A DNA stretch of 64,000 nt from Intrasporangium calvum DSM 43043 (lineage in GTDB: Bacteria; Actinomycetota; Actinomycetes; Actinomycetales; Dermatophilaceae). Location of the stretch: the NCBI RefSeq assembly GCF_000184685.1, contig NC_014830.1, positions 1-64,000 on the forward strand, in the 5' to 3' direction. The notes beneath the pieces were generated by a model. The model was not told where the DNA came from. It did not search any database and was given only the letters and a program-made list of their open reading frames with translations. The translations under genes and the position numbers were made by a program. Shown here one piece after another: positions 37,878 through 46,425 of this stretch. Within the stretch, counting starts at the first letter, position 1, and the number at the start of each line of letters is the position of its first letter.

Positions 37878-39893
37878 TGACTTGTGCCAGGTGAGGTGCG
37901 ACGGATGTGTGCCACCTGATGTGCGACACCTGGTCTAGGAAATTGAGGGGACCGTCCGTGGCCGGTCCACTTTGATGTTACGCACCGGCAGGGTCGTGGT
38001 CCGGCGCACGATCCGGGTCTCGCCGTCGACCTCGATCGCGAGGGTGGTCTCGGCAACGTGCACGGTGACGGTGTGGTGGGCGTGAGCCCGGCCGAGGGCG
38101 ACCTGCTGCTTGCATACCGTGATGACTCCGGTGTTCGAGGCTCGTCGTTGCACGGTGATCGGCTCGGCCGAGGTGCGCAGGGGTGGCCCGGCGGGGCGCA
38201 CCCCGCGCAGGTGGTGCCACTGCGCGACGGGGATCGGGTTGGGCCGGGTGCGCAGCAGCTCGCGAGTGTCCAGGTCGAAGAACATCAGCGTCGCGCCCTC
38301 GATCCGGATCCCGACCTGGCGGCCACCGAGGATCTCCGCGGCGAGGATGACGTGCCCGCCCAGGGCGACGGTGCCGCCGCGGGCCACGGCCCGTTCGACC
38401 TCGACGACGGTGTCGGGTTCGAGTGAGGACGGCAGCGGAGGAGGCCCGGCCGGGATCGCGGCGCCGGCGGCGAGGATGGCCAGATCGTTGACCGACAGGT
38501 GGGAGCGGACCGTCTTCACGCGGGTGCCGCCGATGCTCAGGTGGATGAAGTCGCAGCTGATCCAGAACCGCACGAGCTGACCGACCCGGGCCGGTCCGAG
38601 CCAGAACTGCTGCCCGCGGACCGACAGGTTCCCCGACGGGCCCACGACGCGCTCGAGCTGGACCGGGTCACCAGGCCCCCGCCCCTGGTCGGGGGTTGCC
38701 GTCTTCACGGACTGATCTGTCGCGCAGTGCTCGTCCGGCTGCGACGACGGTGGATCCGCGACCGTGACGGGCTCGATGGCCGGTGGCAGCCAGAGCGGCA
38801 GCACCGCGCGTTGTTCGGCCGGGACCGGAGCGAACCGCTCGACGGGCGTGACCGGGACCTTGTCGTCCAGGGCCTGGTGTGGCCGGTCGACGTTGTAGTC
38901 GTGCACCCACGCATCGACCGCGGCCTGTGCTTCCTCGACGCTGGTGAACGGTCCGGCGTCGTCGAGGAAGTCCGGGCGGAACGTGCCGTGGAACCGCTCG
39001 ACCTTCCCGTTCTGGTTCGGCGAGGCCGGTGCCGTGAGCCGGTGCGTGATCCCGTTACGGCGACAGATCTTGTCGAACAACACCTCCCCGTTGCGCGTCC
39101 CGTGCCGCCCGAACCGGTCGGTGAACTGCTTCCCATTGTCCGTGATCACCTCCTCCGGGACCCCGAACCGCCCCAGCGCCTGCGCGAACGCCAGACACAC
39201 CGCCCGGCCGGTGGCCCGCTCCACCACCGCAGCCATCACGCAGTACCGGGAGTGGTCATCCACTCCCGTGACGAGCTTCGCCTCGCGCACCACCCCCGTG
39301 GCCACGTCGATCAGCGCGATCCCGCCGACGATGTCGATCCCCCACAGCTGCATCGGCCCCGGCCGCTCAAACCGGCGATACGACGAGCGAGGCCGCTTGC
39401 GCGGACGCGGCTGCGACAGGCCCTGCCGGTGCAGGACCCGCACGATCGTGCGCACCGCCGGCACCGTCACCCCCTCGACCGGCTTGCGCAACAGCTCCAT
39501 CCGGATCCGCTTGGCACCCCACCGCGGATGCGCCCGCCGCATCTCCGCCACCACGACCTCCACCGAGGGCGCCACCTGATGCGGACACGAGGCCGGCCGA
39601 TGCGACCGATCCGCCAACCCCGCCAACTGATCCGTCAGATACCGGCCCACCCACCGGTGCAACGTCGCCCGGTGCACACCGTACCGGCACGCCACCTCGG
39701 TGACCTCCGCCCCGGACAGGACCTCACGAACCGCGTCCAACCGCTGCTCGACGACAGACAAGACAACCAGTGCCAATCCCGGCCTCCCTGAGTCCCGACG
39801 CCCCACGGAGACGTCGACCCAGACTGACCGACCACGACCCGGTGTCGCACATCAACTGGCGCGAGACTGTCGCGCATCACCCGGCACAGGACA
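37878..39893. mobile_element. IS481-family insertion sequence (about 2.0 kb)
   Basis: The ends are imperfect inverted repeats collinear over about 53 bp: TG(A/T)C(T/C)TGTGCC at the outer edge, then an inner perfect 14-bp block TGATGTGCGACACC (37917-37930) and its complement (39840-39853). Flanking 15-bp direct repeats mark the insertion. It encodes a single large transposase on the minus strand. Its intact ends and target duplication suggest a fairly recent insertion into the element. Confidence 0.85.
37935..39776 (-). CDS. IS481-family transposase with long C-terminal extension
   Basis: This 613-aa DDE transposase has an N-terminal helix-turn-helix (VTEVACRYGVHRATLHRWV). The rve integrase core has D in LWGIDIVGG, D in VITDNGKQF and E in NGKVERFHGTF. 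The C-terminal 250 residues after YNVDRPHQALDDKVPV form a beta-rich extension seen in longer IS481 members. I chose TTG 39776 because family members start ALVVLSVVEQR; GTG 39806 also keeps the frame. Confidence 0.92.
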   Translation of the reverse strand: MALVVLSVVEQRLDAVREVLSGAEVTEVACRYGVHRATLHRWVGRYLTDQLAGLADRSHRPASCPHQVAPSVEVVVAEMRRAHPRWGAKRIRMELLRKPVEGVTVPAVRTIVRVLHRQGLSQPRPRKRPRSSYRRFERPGPMQLWGIDIVGGIALIDVATGVVREAKLVTGVDDHSRYCVMAAVVERATGRAVCLAFAQALGRFGVPEEVITDNGKQFTDRFGRHGTRNGEVLFDKICRRNGITHRLTAPASPNQNGKVERFHGTFRPDFLDDAGPFTSVEEAQAAVDAWVHDYNVDRPHQALDDKVPVTPVERFAPVPAEQRAVLPLWLPPAIEPVTVADPPSSQPDEHCATDQSVKTATPDQGRGPGDPVQLERVVGPSGNLSVRGQQFWLGPARVGQLVRFWISCDFIHLSIGGTRVKTVRSHLSVNDLAILAAGAAIPAGPPPLPSSLEPDTVVEVERAVARGGTVALGGHVILAAEILGGRQVGIRIEGATLMFFDLDTRELLRTRPNPIPVAQWHHLRGVRPAGPPLRTSAEPITVQRRASNTGVITVCKQQVALGRAHAHHTVTVHVAETTLAIEVDGETRIVRRTTTLPVRNIKVDRPRTVPSIS

Positions 39894-39908
39894 CGAGGCC
39901 CCAAGTCC
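39894..39908. repeat. Target-site duplication, right (IS481)
   Basis: This is an exact copy of 37862-37876. Confidence 0.8.
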
Positions 39909-40044
39909 TCTCTGCCGAATTGGCCTCTATGAGATCAAGACGCTCGCTTCGCTCGCGAGGTGCCTGCGGGCGGCGCTGGCGCGCCGTCCTCGGCCCCCGG
40001 AGACGAACTTGTACGCTGCAGCGGTACGCGTGGCAAAACGCATA

Positions 40045-41250
40045 TTAAAGCGCAGCGGCAATGTCAGCGGCTGCGTTACGCAGATCGGTGAGTCCCGTCT
40101 GCCCCAGGTCGACCGTCCGTACCGTGACTCGATGGCCGTTGAACACGTACGTCGCATTAACGGCATCGTCCATCAGTGGGTACAGCAGAAGCCCGTCACA
40201 ATCGAGGGCAGTCACGTACGTCGCCATCTGGTAAAGATGCGAGTTCCGGAGCCGAAGTCCGCCATGCCGATTCGGTAGCAGGACCGGAGCCCACTTGAGG
40301 TCGATGACCATCCGCGGCGAAAGGCGCCGCCCAAGGACGAGATCCGGCTCAAGTGTGACGGACACATTGGGCTGACCCTGCTCATGGACGAACGCAGACC
40401 CGTAACGAGGCTTCTCCAGCACGTCAAGGATCTGGGCGTCACGCAGGGCCGCTGCGACCGCGTTCTCCCAGATCTGCCACATCAGAACGAAGTAGGACGG
40501 AGCTGTACTGCTCCCCGCTGAGTCCACGACACCGGCGCCCTCAAGCGCAAGACGCGCCAGTCGTAGGCTGGGCAGGTAGTGCCGGTTGAGTCGTGTCAGT
40601 GAGATTCGGTCGAACTGGGCAAGCGACGGAAGGACAGGCTCCACGTTCAAGAGGAAGCTCAAGGCATCGTCGTATAGGCGCCGGACCGCCCGGTTTCGTA
40701 CCGCTGGTGCCAGGAGCTCGAGAACGCCACGCAACAGTCGGTTCTCGGGCGTATCAACAATGAAGTCGGCGTACTCGCAATCGAGGAAAGGCAGCTGGGC
40801 GGGGTTCAGGACGGGGCGCGTCCGGCCCCGTACGAACGGCAGACGCTCTCGCCGCTCAACGTATCCGTTGCGAAGTCCCCGGCCAAGAAGCTCATGGACC
40901 TCGCGAGCGAGCTGCACCAGCAGCCACTCACTAGGCGTTGTCGTTTCGACGGTGGCGACGCCAGAACTGGGCGGCGGTGCAAGCGTCCGGTATGCCAGGG
41001 TCAGCAGCTCCGGCAAGCTGTGCACTCGGGCCTTTGGGTGAACGATGATACGCCGGCCCCCGGGTAGAGAGACGCTTCCGGCATAGCCGGTCTTTGGGCC
41101 AAACCTCACTCGGACCGCAGATCCGTGTTCATCGCTACCGACTTCATCTATGAAAAGGCCGTGCCGCGCCCGTCTCAACGCTCGTGCCTCTGCCGGACTG
41201 AACCTTTCCTCCCGAGGGGGATCAGTCTCCGCGAGATGAATATCCGACAC
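40045..41250 (-). CDS. mcrC: McrC-like restriction subunit
   Basis: This 401-aa protein pairs with McrB. The N-terminal beta-rich McrC domain contains GYAGSVSLPGGRRIIVHPK. The C-terminal PD-(D/E)XK nuclease has EPD at 301-303 and the IDLKW motif at 316-320, so the catalytic residues are intact. GTG 41250 shares one base with the McrB stop. It is the last gene of the defence operon. Confidence 0.88.
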   Translation of the reverse strand: MSDIHLAETDPPREERFSPAEARALRRARHGLFIDEVGSDEHGSAVRVRFGPKTGYAGSVSLPGGRRIIVHPKARVHSLPELLTLAYRTLAPPPSSGVATVETTTPSEWLLVQLAREVHELLGRGLRNGYVERRERLPFVRGRTRPVLNPAQLPFLDCEYADFIVDTPENRLLRGVLELLAPAVRNRAVRRLYDDALSFLLNVEPVLPSLAQFDRISLTRLNRHYLPSLRLARLALEGAGVVDSAGSSTAPSYFVLMWQIWENAVAAALRDAQILDVLEKPRYGSAFVHEQGQPNVSVTLEPDLVLGRRLSPRMVIDLKWAPVLLPNRHGGLRLRNSHLYQMATYVTALDCDGLLLYPLMDDAVNATYVFNGHRVTVRTVDLGQTGLTDLRNAAADIAAAL

Positions 41251-43049
41251 TACAGGCTTCCCAAGAAGGCTTCACGCAGAGACGGAAGGTCATCAGTGCG
41301 CCCGAGCAGATGATCGCGGAGGACCGGTTCAAGATCCTCATGCCACACGGTTTCGAATCCGACTTCAGCCAAGTCGCTTCTGACGAGGAAGGAGTGGCCG
41401 ATGGCACGATCATCGTCAAGCAACTCGATGACCTCATCATTGAGTCTCTGGAGTCGCGCTGCCGCCTCCTCCCCCAACTCGGCGCTAGTGTGCCGCTGGT
41501 GCCAACGCCGGATCACCGCGTAGTCAACGTCGAAACGAACTTCCTTGAAGCGCCGGCGCATGGCGGCGTCAAGCAGAGCTACGGAACGGTCCGCGGTGTT
41601 CATGGTGCCAATCACCCAGAGGTTGTCTGGCACGTGGAACGGCTTTCCGCTGTAAGCGAGCTCGACTTCGTTCTCGGGGCCCCGGTACTCCAACGCGAAG
41701 AGCAGTTCGCCGAGCACACGCGCTAGGTTGGCGCGGTTCATCTCGTCGATCACCAAGAAGTGTGGAGCGTTTCCCGGTGCTGACTGAGCGGATGTCACGA
41801 GGGTCTTGAAGACACCTGGCCGTATGTTGTACCTGAGCGCCATGCCTTCCTCTGTAGACCCTTCTTCACGATCGTCCGTCATGGCTGGACGTATGCCCTC
41901 AACGAAGTCCTCGTAGGCGTACGTCGGGTGGAACTGCACAAGTTTAATGCGGCTCTTGTCAGCAAGTGCCCCGGCCAGGATCCGCGCGGCGAGGGTCTTT
42001 CCCGTGCCGGGAGGCCCAGCAAACAGAAGTTGCTTTGAGCGACGAGCTAGCGCGATGAGGTTTCGGGCCCGATCCTCATCCCACAGGAGACCGTTTACCA
42101 GGGCCTGCACGGGGTCGCGCATGGCTGTCTCGGCGGCCGCGTCTACTGAAAGAATCTGAAGCAGGTCGCCTATTCTTGCCGCCACCCCCTCGCCCAACTT
42201 GGCCACTTCGGGGGGAGCGAGAGTCGCGCTGATGTGGCCGGCAACTGTTGGATCATCGACGAGAGCCCTCAGCCAATCCCTCGCCGAGGAGAACGTGGCC
42301 AGCCCCAGTGCAGAGGTCGTGGAGACCTCCCATCCCGCTTGGACCAAGCGTTCGATCGGGGCAATCGCCTCGTCAGTCAAGGAGGCCAGCTCAGCTCTGA
42401 AGCGCTGAGTCCGAGCATCGGCTTCCGAAGCGCCGGTATCTCCGGGACCGAGCGTCGCAGAGAGTCGAAGGCCCGAGCCATCCAGCTCTGCGCCCAGAGT
42501 GAACCTCGCCCGATCACCTCCGCTACGCCAGAGGCCCAATTGGATTGGCCCTGAGCGTGCGACAGAAGCGTCGACAGCAACACCGATCTCGGCACCAGCC
42601 TTACGTGCACGACGTCCCAAGAGCGCGAACCTAGCTCGGAGCATCTCACCGGCGAGGCGATCGGCTTGAGTGAGTTGCGGGCCCCCGGTGGCCGCAGCAG
42701 AAACGTCGGCTGCAAGAAGGCAGTCGTCCTCCACAAAAGCAGGCGTAAGGATGGGGCGGTCTCCGCTGCCAATCCTCCAGACCGTGGCCTGGGAACCCGA
42801 GCTTGTAGGGCGCTTCACGCCAGCATCTTCCACGTAGGCAGACTCAACAAGTTCGTTGCGACGGGGTCGGATGTTGCTTGGCCCTCCAGGCGCTTGGAGC
42901 AAGTCGACTAGCTCGTGGTCGGTTGCTCCGTAGTCACCGGCGTCGGCGATGGCCATCAATACTTTGTATCGCCAAGTGTTCGGGCCTGTCACCCTGGCCT
43001 TGTCGACCAGCACATCGAAGATCAGTTCGTCAAGATTCACAGAGTGCAC
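41250..43049 (-). CDS. mcrB: McrB-like AAA+ GTPase of a restriction system
   Basis: The product is 599 aa. An N-terminal winged-helix-like region (residues 25-75, YGATDHELVDLLQAPGGPSN) is followed by a DUF3578-like middle part (about 150-240) and the McrB motor: Walker A GPPGTGKT (345-352), Walker B VIDEMNR (433-439), and the McrB-specific MNTADRS (483-489) with the arginine finger region AAMRRRF. It translocates DNA with GTP and activates McrC. The N-terminal reader differs from E. coli McrB. GTG/ATG start at 43049; an alternative start inside is possible. Confidence 0.9.
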   Translation of the reverse strand: MHSVNLDELIFDVLVDKARVTGPNTWRYKVLMAIADAGDYGATDHELVDLLQAPGGPSNIRPRRNELVESAYVEDAGVKRPTSSGSQATVWRIGSGDRPILTPAFVEDDCLLAADVSAAATGGPQLTQADRLAGEMLRARFALLGRRARKAGAEIGVAVDASVARSGPIQLGLWRSGGDRARFTLGAELDGSGLRLSATLGPGDTGASEADARTQRFRAELASLTDEAIAPIERLVQAGWEVSTTSALGLATFSSARDWLRALVDDPTVAGHISATLAPPEVAKLGEGVAARIGDLLQILSVDAAAETAMRDPVQALVNGLLWDEDRARNLIALARRSKQLLFAGPPGTGKTLAARILAGALADKSRIKLVQFHPTYAYEDFVEGIRPAMTDDREEGSTEEGMALRYNIRPGVFKTLVTSAQSAPGNAPHFLVIDEMNRANLARVLGELLFALEYRGPENEVELAYSGKPFHVPDNLWVIGTMNTADRSVALLDAAMRRRFKEVRFDVDYAVIRRWHQRHTSAELGEEAAARLQRLNDEVIELLDDDRAIGHSFLVRSDLAEVGFETVWHEDLEPVLRDHLLGRTDDLPSLREAFLGSL

Positions 43050-43099
43050 GCTACCGCTCGGACAACCACAAACTCCGGCCTTGCACCGCGTGGCGCCGC

Positions 43100-44020
43100 C
43101 TAGCGATCGTCATCATCCGGTATCGGTTCAGATACTTGCTCGACGCCGGCCACAACGAGCCGCGCGAGCTGGGGGATGGCCTGCCTAGCCACCTCGAAGT
43201 ACTCAGCGTCTCTCTCCAGGCCAATCGACTGGTACCCGATGGCCTCGGCTGCAGCGAGTGTAGAGCCCGATCCTGCGAAGGGATCGAGTATGATGCCTTC
43301 GCCCAAGGGTAAGGACGCTCGTACTACAGCGCGCAGAAACGATTGTGGTTTCAGACTCGGGTGGTTGGCGATCTGACGTTCCAACTTGCGGGTCGGGTGC
43401 GACTTAATCACATCCCCGAAGGGCTGAGCGTCTGAGATTCGCCGCAGCGCACCGGTCTTGTACTTCCGTAGATTGTCTGCGACCGTCCTGCACTCTAATG
43501 GCTCCCGGTACAGCAGCCACGGCTCCCACTGAGACCGAGGCATCACGGTTGCATCAACAAACTCTTCGTGGGCGTTCTTCGGCCTGTCACCTCCGCGCAT
43601 TGTCATCACCAGCCGAACGATTTCCCCGCGCCTCTCCAGCCCGGCCTTCGTCAGCGCCATGGAAATATACGGCGACACCAATGGATTGCAGGCCACCATC
43701 ACGTGCGCCCCAGGTACGAGCGTCGGACGGAGCACTTCAGCCCAGGCGTAGAAGAAATCATGCATGTAATCAAGGTCAGCCCGGCTCATCGTCGTAAACC
43801 GCGGCAGCGGTGCTCGCCTGTGGCCATCGAATGCGGGTGGGATGCGCCACACACCCCCCTTGCCGGCCCGCAGCTTCTGCTGCTGCTCGTGGGTATACTC
43901 CGTCGCTCCATACGGCGGGTCAGTGACGACCGCGTGGATCGATTTCTCGGGTCGCCTCCTGAGCCAGGTCAGACAGTCTGTGTGGACCAGCTCCGCGTGT
44001 CCGAAGACGAAGGGGGTCAA
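43100..44020 (-). CDS. Beta-class DNA methyltransferase
   Basis: This 306-aa enzyme is likely N6-adenine or N4-cytosine specific. Motif IV TDPPYGATE comes first (DPPY at 34-37) and motif I DPFAGSGST comes last (246-254), the beta-class order, with a target-recognition region between. TTG start at 44020 overlaps the winged-helix gene stop. Its place 50 bp before mcrB suggests it protects host sites from the McrBC-like nuclease, as in LlaJI/BsuMI-type systems, so this may be a full R-M system and not a methyl-dependent type IV enzyme (inferred). Confidence 0.85.
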   Translation of the reverse strand: MTPFVFGHAELVHTDCLTWLRRRPEKSIHAVVTDPPYGATEYTHEQQQKLRAGKGGVWRIPPAFDGHRRAPLPRFTTMSRADLDYMHDFFYAWAEVLRPTLVPGAHVMVACNPLVSPYISMALTKAGLERRGEIVRLVMTMRGGDRPKNAHEEFVDATVMPRSQWEPWLLYREPLECRTVADNLRKYKTGALRRISDAQPFGDVIKSHPTRKLERQIANHPSLKPQSFLRAVVRASLPLGEGIILDPFAGSGSTLAAAEAIGYQSIGLERDAEYFEVARQAIPQLARLVVAGVEQVSEPIPDDDDR

Positions 44021-44244
44021 CGGCGCACCAGCCGGTAGGTTCCGCGCCCGGTCCGGATGAACTGTCCGGGAGTGTTGATGTTGAGGTATGACCGCACAGA
44101 AGACGACGGCACGTCTTCGCCAAGCTTCGCAGAGACCCGCTCGCGGATATCGGCGACGGTCAGCTCGGCGTTCCTGTTGGCTGGGCCTTCGAATGCGGAC
44201 AGGATGGCGTCCCTGATGGCCCCGGGCTTGCGGCGCTCGGCCAC
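44017..44244 (-). CDS. Small winged-helix protein of the defence cluster
   Basis: The product is 75 aa with a HARE/wHTH-like layout: GAIRDAILSAFEG, then LTVADIRERVSAKLGEDVPS, then SVRSYLNINTPGQFIRTGRG and TYRLVRR. GTG 44244 follows GAAGGAG at 5 bp; a longer frame to 44373 has no good start site. It overlaps the methyltransferase start. It may be a regulator or a DNA-reading partner of the methyltransferase. Confidence 0.75.
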   Translation of the reverse strand: MAERRKPGAIRDAILSAFEGPANRNAELTVADIRERVSAKLGEDVPSSSVRSYLNINTPGQFIRTGRGTYRLVRR

Positions 44245-44376
44245 GATTGCTCCTTCGATGTTGATGGGCGGTACAGCGTCATAGTAGACGTCTAGACGTC
44301 TTTTGGGAAGACGGCTCACGGCGATTCCAAGGACTCGCATTCCACGCCCCGGGACCTGATGGGAGTCCCACACGCC

Positions 44377-45447
44377 TCAAGCCTCTTCGAGGACTGCAAG
44401 CAATGACGCGTGGCGGGCGGCACGGCGCGACTTCTCGTTAGGGGCTCGGACTACACCACGGGCGTACGAGGCTGCGGCCTTCGACACGGGGGCTTCCTCA
44501 TCACCGACCCGCTGCTCCACCTCTTCCTCGAATTCTCTCAGGGCTCCTCGCAGCTTCGACGCAGTTCTGTCACTCAGGCTGCCCCGTGGAAGGAACGCCG
44601 CCAGAGCGACGAAGAGAGAGTAGAAGTCGCTCTTGTTTCCCCAACGTGAGCCGCGAAGATCCGGAAACAGGCGCTCAATTGCCGCCATGGTTTCCTCAAA
44701 CTTAACGCGAGTCTTGCGCTGCCCCGGGAACTCATCTTCAAAATCCTCGTAGTTTGAGTAGTAGTCATCGATGATCTTCGCGGAACCCCCCTGAGGACCG
44801 TGCATAGTGCCAATGAGCAACTCCGCAACGAACTCAACGTCTGCCATGCGACGAATCGCTCCTACGGTGATGATCCGATTCTCGGCAAAGAAGTCGCCAT
44901 AATCTCCTGCGAGCTTGTCGGCCAGATGTGAGAACGGTCCTATGTAAGTGGCGTGCCGAAGTTCTTGAGGCTTTAGAGGGACAGTGAAGCTGTTGAGACG
45001 CCTGAAGACCGCCTTCATCTGCTCTTCGTCGCTCGAGTTCAGGTACCGAACCGCCAGTTCGTAGCCAAAGAAGCTGATCTTCTCCGGGTCAGTGAGGTCG
45101 GCGAAGCATCGGTTGTACCAATCGGACTCTGTCGTCAGCTTGTCGAGTGGGAACTGGTCGAACTCTTCTTGGCCATCGGCGGAGTAACTGCCAATAAACT
45201 GCATAAGGGCGCTGATCCGCTGCTGCCCGTCGACAACGGCATATGCCGTCCTGCCGTTGGCATCCGTAGACCGCTGGATGAATATTTCGGGAATTGGCAT
45301 CTTCATCAGTACCGACTCGACCAGGTGGTTCTTCTGGCGTGCCATCCATACGGGGTTGCGCTGATATGGAGGCTTCAGCGTGAGGGTGCCCTCGAGATAT
45401 CTATCACGAAACCAACCGATCGTCTCCTGCGTGCTACTGAAGTCCAT
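44377..45447 (-). CDS. DUF262 (GmrSD N-terminal-like) protein
   Basis: This 356-aa protein has the ParB/Srx-like DUF262 fold with the signature VDGQQRIS (D73-R77) and PPYQRNPVW near residue 26. These domains occur in the GmrSD type IV restriction enzyme and other defence proteins. No C-terminal HNH (DUF1524) is seen; the C-terminal half is helical and charged. Its start overlaps the end of the nucleotidyltransferase-like gene by 14 bp. Confidence 0.85.
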   Translation of the reverse strand: MDFSSTQETIGWFRDRYLEGTLTLKPPYQRNPVWMARQKNHLVESVLMKMPIPEIFIQRSTDANGRTAYAVVDGQQRISALMQFIGSYSADGQEEFDQFPLDKLTTESDWYNRCFADLTDPEKISFFGYELAVRYLNSSDEEQMKAVFRRLNSFTVPLKPQELRHATYIGPFSHLADKLAGDYGDFFAENRIITVGAIRRMADVEFVAELLIGTMHGPQGGSAKIIDDYYSNYEDFEDEFPGQRKTRVKFEETMAAIERLFPDLRGSRWGNKSDFYSLFVALAAFLPRGSLSDRTASKLRGALREFEEEVEQRVGDEEAPVSKAAASYARGVVRAPNEKSRRAARHASLLAVLEEA

Positions 45448-46099
45448 GGGGTGACGCCTCCTTCTCGCGTGCCACTGCTAGTCGGTATCGGAGCTTTCGA
45501 AGGCCCTCAGCCTGATATTGGATCAGATGTTCTTCGCTGCGATATAGTCTGCCGCTAACCTCGCGGCCCGCGATCTCCGTCCCGGGGAACTCGGCGCCGA
45601 TGCTCTGGAAGGTGTCGAACCAAGCAGCTCGCAGCTTTTGGAGCGGCTTCAGATCATCAACGAATCTAAGACCACGGAAATGGAGGTACTTGACGTCAAT
45701 CCAGCCCCAAAAGATTTCGTCCTTGCGCCGGCCGAACCACTGGTTTTCTTGACCAGGGAGCGTGTGTCGGCGCGGGTGGCCCCACGACAGCAAACCGTGC
45801 CACGCCGTGTCGAAGAGTTCCTTTGACACGATCGCGAAGTCGAGATCTGAGCCGGAATGAAATGGCTTGGGGAATGTGTCCGGTGCGACGCTGAAACCGA
45901 CGCAGCCGCTGCCGACCAGCCGCACACCGGCAGGGTCGATCTTCAGTCCGGCGCCCAGGTGTGCCTGCACTTTCGGAAATAGTGACTGTTCAGCCGCGAA
46001 GCAGTAGGGCACCCTGTCCATCACGAGTTCTCGCACGAGGCTCGGAAGCTCGCCCCTCCCGCACTGGGCGAGCCGTCGCCGAAGTTCCGCGGAGTCCAT
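45434..46099 (-). CDS. Nucleotidyltransferase-like protein paired with DUF262
   Basis: The product is 221 aa. A VGSGCVGFS segment (62-70) and HSGSDLDFAI (81-90) give the GS...DxD signature of the nucleotidyltransferase superfamily. A third acidic residue (D135 in GWIDVKYLH) follows, and a helical C-terminus. It is too short for a full CD-NTase. ATG 46099 is chosen as the first Met before the conserved part; the frame upstream runs into attR. It is the first gene of the defence operon and overlaps the DUF262 gene. The role is unknown. Confidence 0.7.
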   Translation of the reverse strand: MDSAELRRRLAQCGRGELPSLVRELVMDRVPYCFAAEQSLFPKVQAHLGAGLKIDPAGVRLVGSGCVGFSVAPDTFPKPFHSGSDLDFAIVSKELFDTAWHGLLSWGHPRRHTLPGQENQWFGRRKDEIFWGWIDVKYLHFRGLRFVDDLKPLQKLRAAWFDTFQSIGAEFPGTEIAGREVSGRLYRSEEHLIQYQAEGLRKLRYRLAVAREKEASPHGLQ

Positions 46100-46235
46100 C
46101 TGGCCGGACGCCCTTGGATCGACGTTCGCAGGAGCCACCTCCGAAGTATGCCGCAGTCCGTCCCGCGCGACGGGCAGCAGGTGTGCCGGGAGTGGCGGCC
46201 AAGCGTCGACAAGGTACCCCCGGGCTGACGGCCCG

Positions 46236-46255
46236 GTACTGCAGTGAAGTACTGC
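46236..46255. other. Paired GTACTGC repeats near attR, candidate arm sites
   Basis: GTACTGC at 46236-46242 and 46249-46255 are 13 bp apart in the same orientation. This matches the pair at 17068-17087 with shared AGTGAA/AAGAA-like spacer ends (GAAGTACTGCA). It lies between the operon start and attR. Confidence 0.5.
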
Positions 46256-46341
46256 AACGGCGACGCCGGTAAGTAGCGGGCGACGGTGCTCGATGGCTCT
46301 TGGGGTGCGCACACGAGCGATGCCGAGGGTCCGGCGCCGAG

Positions 46342-46389
46342 TTTGCAAGCAGGGGGTTAGGGGTTCGAGTCCCCTTGGCTCCACCACAG
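46342..46389. repeat. attR (48-bp core, partial tRNA-Ala)
   Basis: This is a perfect copy of 16975-17022: the anticodon loop to the CCA end of tRNA-Ala, without the 5' half. It marks the right end of the element. Confidence 0.95.
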
Positions 46390-46390
46390 T

Positions 46391-46425
46391 CAGAGGCCCT
46401 TTCCGCTCGTCGGGAGGGGCCTCTG
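46391..46425 (+). terminator. Hairpin after attR
   Basis: CAGAGGCCC and GGGCCTCTG form a 9-bp stem. This is probably the original terminator of tRNA-Ala, displaced by the integration. It is related but not identical to the copy beside attL. Confidence 0.65.

Larger units (their letters stand above)
16975..46389. mobile_element. 29.4-kb integrative and conjugative element in tRNA-Ala
   Basis: The element is bounded by a perfect 48-bp direct repeat, with the integrase next to the left end. Its backbone is int, xis, rep, whiB, FtsK/TraB-type translocase, pra-like activator and a set of mating-channel genes. Cargo includes a transporter, an IS110 and an IS481 element and a defence cluster. The replication/translocase core looks like actinomycete AICEs (pSAM2 type), while the VirB4/VirB6-like genes belong to type IV secretion. 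No relaxase is recognisable. Almost all backbone genes run on the minus strand with 1-8 bp overlaps. Confidence 0.92.

Noticed and set aside
38499..39791. 430-aa plus-strand frame opposite the IS481 transposase
   Set aside because: It is antisense to a clear DDE transposase and rich in Arg/Pro/His, a shadow.
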